A stretch of 64,000 bases of DNA, taken from JABDGM01 sp963738665 (lineage in GTDB: Bacteria; Planctomycetota; Planctomycetia; Pirellulales; Lacipirellulaceae). Each line of letters starts with the position of its first letter. Position 1 is the stretch's first letter. The translations under genes and the position numbers were made by a program. The stretch covers positions 372,001 through 436,000 of the forward strand of contig CAVTXL010000003.1 of NCBI GenBank assembly GCA_963738665.1, given 5' to 3'. The notes beneath the pieces were generated by a model. It saw only the letters and a list, made by a program, of their open reading frames with translations, was not told where the DNA came from and searched no databases. Shown here in pieces: positions 8,717-15,905 of the stretch.

Positions 8717-9529
8717 CTACCGCGGCTCGCTGGACGTCGCGTTGCCTTGGTTGCTGCGCGGCCGTGATGCCGTTCGCGTCTGGTCAGCCAATTGTTCTGC
8801 CTTGGCCAGGTGCTGCTCGACCTTTGGTTGCGCTTCTTGCACAATTTGCTGCAACTGACCCGAGGTGTGATCTTTCAGTACCTCGAGCGCCGCCGCCATT
8901 TGCATGTGGCAAGCAATCTCGGCATTCAGAAAGCAGCGATCGAAGTTTTCACCTTGCTCTTTCTGAAGTTTTTCTTTCAGCGATTGCGCCACCTGCTCGT
9001 CGATCTTCTGACCAACGGCAGCCACTTGATGCAGGGCCGAACTTGGCTCGCCCGCTTCACCGGCCTGGGCGCCGGTGCCCGGGCGCGATATGCCAGCCTG
9101 GCCGTTGGCCTGCGGGGTGTTGGGGGAGTTACCAAAGCTCGTTCGCTGCTCCTGGGGTTGTCGACCGGACTGCGATCCCGCGAGCGGCTGCAGTTTTTGT
9201 ATCAATTGCTGGTGTTCTTCAATCATTTGCTGAGCGTATTGCTTGACCTGCGGATCTTGCGCTTGCTGCGCGGCCAATTGGCTGATTTCCACCTCGTTGT
9301 GATTCTTCGTGAGCAAGCACTCGGCAAAGAATTGATTGACGTCTTGCTGATAGGCACCGCGACTGGTCGCCTGGCCCGGTTGATTCATCCCCGTGGTCGG
9401 GCGCTGGATCGTTTGCGGCCGGCCAGATTGTCCTGGCTGAACGGTCTGCGCCACGGCGACGTAGGCCGCCAGCGCGCACGACAAACCGATGGCCAGCCCT
9501 GCCGCACTGGTCTTGGTGGAACACGACAT
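8717..9529 (-). CDS. Secreted DUF4142 protein
   Basis: A 270-residue protein with an N-terminal signal peptide ending in AYVAVAQ near residue 28. The body matches the DUF4142 family, a four-helix ferritin-like fold found in periplasmic proteins: an N-terminal helix pair (FFAECLLTKNHNEVEISQLA, then QVKQYAQQMIEEHQQL) and a C-terminal pair (CFLNAEIACHMQMAAALEVL, then AQPKVEQHLAKAEQLADQT), separated by a Gln/Gly/Pro-rich linker. No function is established for the family. The start is well supported: AAAAAAGGAG stands just before the ATG. The central linker is longer than in typical members. Confidence 0.75.
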   Translation of the reverse strand: MSCSTKTSAAGLAIGLSCALAAYVAVAQTVQPGQSGRPQTIQRPTTGMNQPGQATSRGAYQQDVNQFFAECLLTKNHNEVEISQLAAQQAQDPQVKQYAQQMIEEHQQLIQKLQPLAGSQSGRQPQEQRTSFGNSPNTPQANGQAGISRPGTGAQAGEAGEPSSALHQVAAVGQKIDEQVAQSLKEKLQKEQGENFDRCFLNAEIACHMQMAAALEVLKDHTSGQLQQIVQEAQPKVEQHLAKAEQLADQTRTASRPRSNQGNATSSEPR

Positions 9530-10602
9530 AGCTTCACTCCTTTTTTCCTAATTGTGAACTACGAAACGAGAAACGACGACATGTCGCTCTTTCGATTTCG
9601 CCACAGGAGGAGCAAATGAAATACCGCGCACCGCGAGGGTACCGACTGTTTGGCGTTGAATCGTGTTTTTACCCCCTATCGGGCTTGCGTCATTGCGTCA
9701 GGCAGGGCGCGAGCAGCATCGCTTTGCGTGCAATTCCCCGCCTTACAACTTCGCCACACCAGCTCAAGAATTAAATCTTCATTGGGCGGGTGCATCTTTC
9801 CCTTAACAGCGCGACCGACAACGGGGGCGAGCCTCCGCTGGTCCCGAAACAACCACTCTGGCCGCGGTTGAGCTAGCACCCGCGTCTCCGGCGATCTCCG
9901 CTCCGTTGCGGGCAAGCTCCTAGTCGTTTTTGGTTTAGTGAGCGTTTCGGCGGAAAATGAGAGGTTTGGGACAAGCAGGGCCACGGCAAGTTGCTCCATC
10001 CGTGAGATTGAATGCGATTGGCACACCAGTTGCTTAGCAATCCCAATCTTGTCAGTCGCAGCTGGTTTTGCTCCCAAAGCAAATCAACGGCGGCGGCCTC
10101 GCGGAACGCCCACGGCTTCTCCCGTCGTCTCGAGAATCCACTGTTTCGCCGGCCGTCGCCTTTTTTATTGGTTCCCTACCTTGTGGGTTTACAAATCGGT
10201 CCCTTGGTCGGCGGGGCGCATGGCCGCGCGCAGCGAGTAGGACTCGCCGCGCGTCAGTATCACTAAGCCGACAACTCCGCGGTACCAGGGCGCGGCATAA
10301 AGTGGTCTGTTGGCCGGATCGAACAAGCGAGCGATGCCTGCGTGGTCGACCATTCCATCGAAATCGACCAGACGATCTCTACGGGTGGTCGTTGGTGCGT
10401 CACATTGTCTGTTTAACGGCCACCCTCTGCGGTACGTTCGCCTGGTCGAGCTGCCGGCCGATGCGAAAAGGCCGGACGGTTACCAACTCGGACACTTATG
10501 GTCATGCTGGTACGGGGTTTGCGGCGTTCCTATGCCAGCGGAATATGCCGAGCCGGCGAGCCGGCAGGAGGTGCCTTGTTTCCATCCCAAGGATCATTAG
10601 TC
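9530..10602. other. Intergenic region, no recognisable gene
   Basis: About 1.07 kb with several medium open frames on both strands and no family motif, signal peptide or good ribosome binding site. The open frame on the minus strand at 9676-10077 and those on the plus strand at 10068-10679 look like chance frames. The last 20 bases hold the ribosome binding site (AAGGA) of the regulator gene. Confidence 0.5.
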
Positions 10603-11331
10603 ATGTTTGCAAAACCGAAAATCCTAGTCATTCAGGAGCCCGCCAGCGACGGGGAATCGCTGCGGGGACTACTCGATAGCGCCCACTATCAGGCCATAAT
10701 TACTGAAAATGCGGACGACGGACTGGCGTACGTCGAATCGCCGATCGACATGGTGCTGAGTGGCGTCAGTCTTGACGACCCGCGGGGACGCGAACTCCTC
10801 GACCGCTGGAAAACGCAGCGTCCTGAGGTTCCGTTTGTACTACTGCGACGCGGGCTGGACCACGAGGCAATTCTGCGCGGCAAGGAACAGGGAGCGACGG
10901 GCATGATCTCGCTGTCGGCCGACAATAGTGAAATCAGGGCGCAAATGGACAAGTGGCTGATCAACTACCGGTCCAACCAAACGGACCACAACCAAGGCCG
11001 GCTGCCTTTGCGCAGCGAACCGCAACGTGCTGATTTCGCGGCCATCCGCATTCCGCCTGGAACGACCTTAGAGCAGTTGGAACGCGCCGCGGTCGAGCAA
11101 TCGTTGGAACAGCACCAGGGAAATCGCACCCACGCGGCCAAGGAGCTGGGTATTTCCGTCCGTACGCTCCAACGAAAACTGAAGGCGTGGGGCGAATCGC
11201 GGGAGGGCCGGAGCGATGGGGCGCCGCAAAAACGTGAGCCAATGCTGCGGAACGACCAGCCCCGCGAGTGGAACGGCAACCCGGCCGCCCCGCGGCAATC
11301 GCCGGCGCGGTCGCGACTGGCGACGGTCTAG
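10603..11331 (+). CDS. Regulator with degenerate receiver domain and Fis-type HTH
   Basis: A 242-residue protein from the ATG at 10603, which follows AAGGATCA. Residues 6-120 have the length and alternating pattern of a receiver domain (KILVIQEP, IDMVLSGVSLDDPRGREL, GATGMI), but the usual acidic pair is Gln11-Glu12, the phospho-Asp position is Gly54, and the conserved Lys is Ser. Residues 170-210 (LEQHQGNRTHAAKELGISVRTLQRKLK) are a Fis-type helix-turn-helix as at the C-terminus of NtrC-class regulators, but there is no AAA+ sigma54 domain. It should bind DNA independently of phosphorylation. A Pro/Arg/Gln-rich tail of 30 residues follows. Its targets are unknown; no kinase is adjacent. Confidence 0.75.
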   Translation: MFAKPKILVIQEPASDGESLRGLLDSAHYQAIITENADDGLAYVESPIDMVLSGVSLDDPRGRELLDRWKTQRPEVPFVLLRRGLDHEAILRGKEQGATGMISLSADNSEIRAQMDKWLINYRSNQTDHNQGRLPLRSEPQRADFAAIRIPPGTTLEQLERAAVEQSLEQHQGNRTHAAKELGISVRTLQRKLKAWGESREGRSDGAPQKREPMLRNDQPREWNGNPAAPRQSPARSRLATV

Positions 11332-12165
11332 AGTCGGCCGGCTGGGCCGCGGAGCTTAGCTACCCAAGCGGCTGGCGGTAAGCGGGAAAGCGTGCCGCTA
11401 GGCGACTGAGCCGCTCGCGATTCAAAGCAGCGCTGGCGGACGGCGCCTTGATGATCGTCTCGCGCAAGCGTCGATGGCGCACCGATGGCCCGTTCTCCGG
11501 CGGCGGCGGCGATGCCTTTCGCTTTTTTCGGGGTGTGGTGTTTAGACGCCGGAACCCCCTTGTCCTCCGTGCGGGCGACTTTCTTGAAGGCCCAGTACTT
11601 CCGAGTTCGTTTTGCCCTCGAAATCGCCGCAACAGCCGGGTGGATTTGGTCGAGGCGCTACTGGCAATTAACCGCTGGGGCAAGCCACCCAGTTGGTGGG
11701 AGCAAGATTGGTGGCATGGGGTGATTGCACCACGACTCGCGGAGCGTGTCTCGCTCCCAAATTCTATCCAAGCTCGATCTGAGGGCCTCACCCGAAGGCC
11801 ACCGAGCGGTCGATTTGCGTGGCCGACCGGCGCAGCGCGACAATTCGGTGTCCAAAGGTGGTCCGACAAGTCGACGGCGCACCCGTTTCCCATCGGAAGG
11901 GTCGGCATGAGTGCCGTCCGTGCTTTCATTGTGTTTTTCCCACCTTCCTTGAGGTGCCGCGTCGTCACGTCGATTTGTCCCGTCAGGCCCGGCACGAGGT
12001 TTGCGATTAGGCAGCACGGTAGACTTGCAACATTTGGCGACAATCGTAAACGAGCTGTATGCAACCATCGCGCGGAACGGCGCTCGGTTGTTCTTTTCGA
12101 ATCGGGTGTTGTGCGTTCGCACGGCGCACGCGCCCTCCCCTTCACTGGTAAAAGGAGAGTATGCC
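11332..12165. other. Intergenic region, no recognisable gene
   Basis: 834 bases with long overlapping open frames on both strands (up to 261 codons on the minus strand), none with a recognisable domain. A minus-strand stretch around 11500-11600 has a Lys/Ala-rich, protein-like reading in one frame but lacks a start and is interrupted. The last 20 bases contain the AAAGGAGAG ribosome binding site of the next gene. Confidence 0.45.
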
Positions 12166-13692
12166 ATGCGAGCGATCATTGCACTTGTCAGCGCCGTGTT
12201 TTTGTGGGCGGCGCTTGTGAACCCCACTTTCGCCCAACGCGGCGGCGGAGGCAATGGTTCCTCCGGCTCAGCCGCTAGTGCCGGCGCCGGAGCTTCCAGC
12301 GGCGGTCAGCAGAGCGGCGCTGCTTCAATGAAGAGCGGGACCTCTGGTCAGGCCGGATCGATGAACTCGGGCACGGCCGGCCAAGCTGGTTCAATGAAAT
12401 CCGGGACTACCGGCCAAACTGGTTCGATGCAAAGCGGGTCCGACGCCCAGTTGGGTGCAGCCGCTCGCAGCAGTCAAGGCACCAGCAGCCAACTGCCGAC
12501 TGCTGGCCGAGGTCAAACAGCGACCGGTACGACCCCAGCAACGACCGGGCAGGCCGGCGCGAATATCACCGGAAGCCAGCAACAATCGCTGAACAACCTG
12601 AACGCTCGCAATGGCGAGTTTCAAAACCAACAGCAATTGAATTCGCAGCAAGCCGGCCGCGACCGCGACGTCCGCAATGGTCTGGGCCAGGATACGAACT
12701 TCAATCGCGACAATCAGGGCGGCTTGAACAACGACCGTCGTTTTGCGCAGCAGAACTTCCGCTGGGACGACCATCCGGATTTCCGCGATCGTTTGCGCAG
12801 CCGCAACTTTCCGCTAGACGACTGGCGGGTCGTGTTCAACAACGGCCGCTACTGGTATTGGACCCCGTCCAATTCGTGGGTCTATTGGAATAACGGCCGC
12901 TGGCTCGATTACGGCGTTGGGCTGGGAATTGCCGGACAGATTATATTCCCTTACGATCTGCCACACGACAATTGGCGGATTGTCTACCAGAACGGTCAAC
13001 CCTGGTATTGGGCCCCCGGCGATTATTGGCTCTATTATGACAATGGCAATTGGGTGCGCTACGATCAGCAGAATTACGGCGGCAATGCGGTCGCCGATTA
13101 TCCGCCCGGATATCCACAACAAGACTGGCGGATCGTCGTTCAGAACGGCGTTCGCTGGTACTGGACGCCGGACAATACCTGGCTCGTGCTGCGTAACAAC
13201 CAGTGGTCGCCATTCCAAGGCGACCGGATCGGCCGCAGAGAGAGCGTCGGCTATCGCGGACTGGACAATCGGCAGTTCGACGGGCAGCAGGGCGAACGCA
13301 CCAACGTGGACACCATGCAAAACACGAATGGCAGCCTGAACCAGGGCGAAACGTTCCGCTCGGGCGAACGGACTGGTACGAACGAACAGGGCCAGCCCGG
13401 TATCTCGAGCGAGCAAAACTTCCGGAACGGCGAGGCGGGTCAAACCACGCCTACGCTTGGCAACGGGCAGCCGACGCAGAACGGCCAGCCGGGGGCTGCC
13501 GCTGGAGCAGCCGGGCAGGGACAAGCTTCCGGACAGGCCGGCAGCACCACTCCGCCGGCGACTCCGCCAACTCCGAGTGGAAGCGGAAACGCCCAGGGCA
13601 ACGCGGGAAGCGCGGCGAGCGGACAGCCGAGCGGCGCGGCCGGTCCGCAGCCCTCTGCCGGCGCATCGGCCAGTGGCAGCGCCAGCCGGTAG
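12166..13692 (+). CDS. Secreted protein with three aromatic WYW repeats and low-complexity arms
   Basis: A 508-residue protein starting at the ATG at 12166, preceded by AAAGGAGAG. A signal peptide ends at PTFA-Q near residue 23. Next come Gly/Ser/Ala-rich sequence and about four copies of an 11-residue repeat of the form SGTxGQxGSMx (residues 50-90). The core (about 220-355) has three repeats of about 45 residues with the pattern DxWRxVxxNGxxWYWxPxxxW followed by a short aromatic strand, suggesting a beta-rich carbohydrate- or wall-binding structure. The C-terminal 120 residues are Gln/Gly/Ala/Pro-rich. No cysteines occur in the mature part. I do not recognise a named family; function unknown. 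Confidence 0.7.
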   Translation: MRAIIALVSAVFLWAALVNPTFAQRGGGGNGSSGSAASAGAGASSGGQQSGAASMKSGTSGQAGSMNSGTAGQAGSMKSGTTGQTGSMQSGSDAQLGAAARSSQGTSSQLPTAGRGQTATGTTPATTGQAGANITGSQQQSLNNLNARNGEFQNQQQLNSQQAGRDRDVRNGLGQDTNFNRDNQGGLNNDRRFAQQNFRWDDHPDFRDRLRSRNFPLDDWRVVFNNGRYWYWTPSNSWVYWNNGRWLDYGVGLGIAGQIIFPYDLPHDNWRIVYQNGQPWYWAPGDYWLYYDNGNWVRYDQQNYGGNAVADYPPGYPQQDWRIVVQNGVRWYWTPDNTWLVLRNNQWSPFQGDRIGRRESVGYRGLDNRQFDGQQGERTNVDTMQNTNGSLNQGETFRSGERTGTNEQGQPGISSEQNFRNGEAGQTTPTLGNGQPTQNGQPGAAAGAAGQGQASGQAGSTTPPATPPTPSGSGNAQGNAGSAASGQPSGAAGPQPSAGASASGSASR

Positions 13693-13891
13693 AAATGCAA
13701 ATCGCCTGCGACGACGTTATTCTCCTGTTTGGAAATGAATTTTGTCGTCCGCAGTCGAATGTACAAGTCAAACCCGACACACGTCCGGAAATACACCGGA
13801 TGTACACCCGACGTGGGGCGACCAAGAGCGCCCCGCGTCCTTTTTTTTGCAAAAGCGGGCGACTGCTACTATGATTTGCGTGTTGTCAATT

Positions 13892-14515
13892 CTAGGCTCC
13901 GCTCTTCGCCGGCAATTTTGCCTCGGCGTCTAGCATCGCTTGCTTGGCAGTCGCGAGTCGCTCTTCTTGCCTCTGGTAGGCCTGCACCTCGGGTTTGGAG
14001 TGGAACGCTTCCTCCAATCGCTTCGCCTCCGGCGTGCCGGGCGTGTTCATGTTTTTCATCACCGCGCCTACCTTCGTGGCGCCGGTGAAAAGGGCCTTCG
14101 ACTGTTCGGCCACTGCTCCCTCGCCGGCCACCAGGTTGTTGATCGTGGCGTTGATGTCGCCCTGATTATCCTCGTTGGCTTCCTTCGCCTTTTCGTTGAG
14201 TCCAGAGAGCGTCTGCTGCAATCCTTCGAGAGCTGCCGACTGGGCCTCGTCGGGTGTCACCCCGGTCAGCTCCTTGCAGACTTCGATCGCCGCCGCCTGG
14301 CGGGCCGCGTCGAAGGCTGGCCGCAGCGCGTCGAGGCGGGCCTGCTCTTCATTCATTTGCTTCACGGCGGCGTCAAAATCCTCCTGGGCCGACGGCGCCA
14401 CGGGGCAGCCCGCAAACGTCACGAGACCAAGGCAAACCAGCGATAAGCATAACGGCAACCGTGAACCGCGCAACTTGTTGGCGCTTGTCCTTGAAGTTTG
14501 GCATCGGCGAAACAT
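13892..14515 (-). CDS. Predicted lipoprotein, helical, unknown function
   Basis: A 207-residue protein from the ATG at 14515. The N-terminus is a lipoprotein signal: positively charged start, hydrophobic core and a lipobox ending FAGC with the acylated Cys37. The rest is almost entirely charged helix with heptad-like spacing (EDFDAAVKQMNEEQARLDAL near the start, QRQEERLATAKQAMLDAEAK at the end), so a coiled-coil periplasmic protein is likely. The frame is open 55 codons upstream of the chosen start, but that part lacks the features of a signal peptide and overlaps the end of the PQQ gene. No family recognised. Confidence 0.65.
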   Translation of the reverse strand: MFRRCQTSRTSANKLRGSRLPLCLSLVCLGLVTFAGCPVAPSAQEDFDAAVKQMNEEQARLDALRPAFDAARQAAAIEVCKELTGVTPDEAQSAALEGLQQTLSGLNEKAKEANEDNQGDINATINNLVAGEGAVAEQSKALFTGATKVGAVMKNMNTPGTPEAKRLEEAFHSKPEVQAYQRQEERLATAKQAMLDAEAKLPAKSGA

Positions 14516-14574
14516 GATTTGTATCCTCTGTTCATGCGTTCCAAAGAAACGGTATCTGATGCTCGCCCCTCCGC

Positions 14575-15858
14575 TCAGGGCCCGCTGCCCTGCTCGGCCG
14601 GCGACGGGCCAATGCAGTACAGATTTCGCTCGCCCCGAATAAACAAGTTCTTGCCGACGACGGCCATCGAGGCCTTGCACTTCTCGTTAAGCTTGTTGCG
14701 GGTGATTTCCTTGTATTCCGCGCCGGGTTCGATGATCGTCGTTTCGCCGTCCGCCTCGGCCAGCAAATATATCCGCCCCTCGGCGTAGACGGGCGACGCC
14801 GAGAACTTGCCGCCGATTCGCTCGCGCCACACGACCTTGCCGGTCTTCGCGTCGTAGCAGTGGGCAACTCCCAGTTCGGTAAACGTGTACAAGTACGGTG
14901 CAATGTACATCGGCGAAGCGAGCATGGGCACGCCTTCGGTCTGCTCCCACACGATATTTGTCTCGGTGACGTCGCCGTGCCCGCCCGGCCGGACCGCCCG
15001 AATCGTCGGCGCGTCGAAGCCGGAGCAACTATAAATCAACGAATCTCCCAGAACGACGGAGGGCGCTACCCCCTGCCCCAGGCTGCGAATCGTCCAGATC
15101 AATTCGCCGTTTTCCGGGTTGAAGCCCTGAATCACGTCGCCCGCTCCGCTGATCAGCTCCCGCACGCCGCCCACTGTGAGAAAAGTCGGTGTTACGTGGG
15201 CCACGCGCGACAAGCCGCGCTTGCCGCGCCAGCGAACCTCGCCGGTCGTTTTATCCAGCGCCAACACGACCGCCCCATCCCAAGGCATCTTATAGCCGCC
15301 TTCTGGGTGGGTGCCGTCATAGGGCATGATCAGGAGCGAATCACTCAGCACCGGCGAAGCGCCGAGCCCGTGCTCGCTTCGGAAAACGATCTCATGATTC
15401 TCCCACCGCACGTTGCCCGCGTAATCGAGGGCCGCGATGCCGCCGCCACTGAATACGGTGTAAACGAGCGTGCCGTCGGTCACGGGTGTCGGCGTCGCGA
15501 ACGAGTTATCGGGCCGCCGCGGGCCTGGGTTCTGTTCGAAGACTTGCTTGTCCCACAGCAGTCGCCCGCTCTTGCGATCCACGCAAATCACGTGGCAAAA
15601 CTTGCCACGCTCGGTCGTCGACGTCATAAAAATGTGGTCGCCGTACACAATCGGCGACGACCAGCCGTCGCCCGGGATCTCCGTTTTCCAGGCGATGTTT
15701 TCCGTGTCGCTCCAATGGAGCGGCAGGCCGGTCGCGGTCGAATCGCCCTGCCCAGTCGGGCCGCGGAAGCGGGGCCAGTTTTCCTCCGCCGGCGCACGCA
15801 GTGTATGTGTCAGCAAAAGACAAGTCGCCAGTAGCGTCCATCTCGTTCTGTTATGCAT
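14575..15858 (-). CDS. PQQ-like beta-propeller protein, secreted
   Basis: A 427-residue protein with a signal peptide (LLATCLLLTHTLRAPAE) followed by the planctomycete-typical NWPRFRGPTGQG start of PQQ-like WD-type propellers. Repeats of the form GxVxWxxxxxG recur through the chain: KSGRLLWDKQ, YAGNVRWENH, TTGEVRWRGK, ENGELIWTIR and KTGKVVWRER, fitting an eight-blade propeller. Residues that coordinate PQQ in true quinoprotein dehydrogenases are not evident, so it is probably a binding or scaffold protein rather than an alcohol dehydrogenase. It follows the M6-like protease gene by 47 bases on the same strand. Confidence 0.82.
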   Translation of the reverse strand: MHNRTRWTLLATCLLLTHTLRAPAEENWPRFRGPTGQGDSTATGLPLHWSDTENIAWKTEIPGDGWSSPIVYGDHIFMTSTTERGKFCHVICVDRKSGRLLWDKQVFEQNPGPRRPDNSFATPTPVTDGTLVYTVFSGGGIAALDYAGNVRWENHEIVFRSEHGLGASPVLSDSLLIMPYDGTHPEGGYKMPWDGAVVLALDKTTGEVRWRGKRGLSRVAHVTPTFLTVGGVRELISGAGDVIQGFNPENGELIWTIRSLGQGVAPSVVLGDSLIYSCSGFDAPTIRAVRPGGHGDVTETNIVWEQTEGVPMLASPMYIAPYLYTFTELGVAHCYDAKTGKVVWRERIGGKFSASPVYAEGRIYLLAEADGETTIIEPGAEYKEITRNKLNEKCKASMAVVGKNLFIRGERNLYCIGPSPAEQGSGP

Positions 15859-15905
15859 TGTGCCTTTCCTTGGAAATGATTCGTGTGCTGAGGAGACTGG
15901 GGGAG

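Noticed and set aside
9676..10077. Possible gene of 133 codons on the minus strand
   Set aside because: No conserved motif, no ribosome binding site, mixed hydrophobicity without pattern.
11360..12278. Overlapping 261- and 276-codon frames on opposite strands
   Set aside because: Neither has a domain, and their codon patterns do not favour either strand. A decayed gene cannot be excluded.
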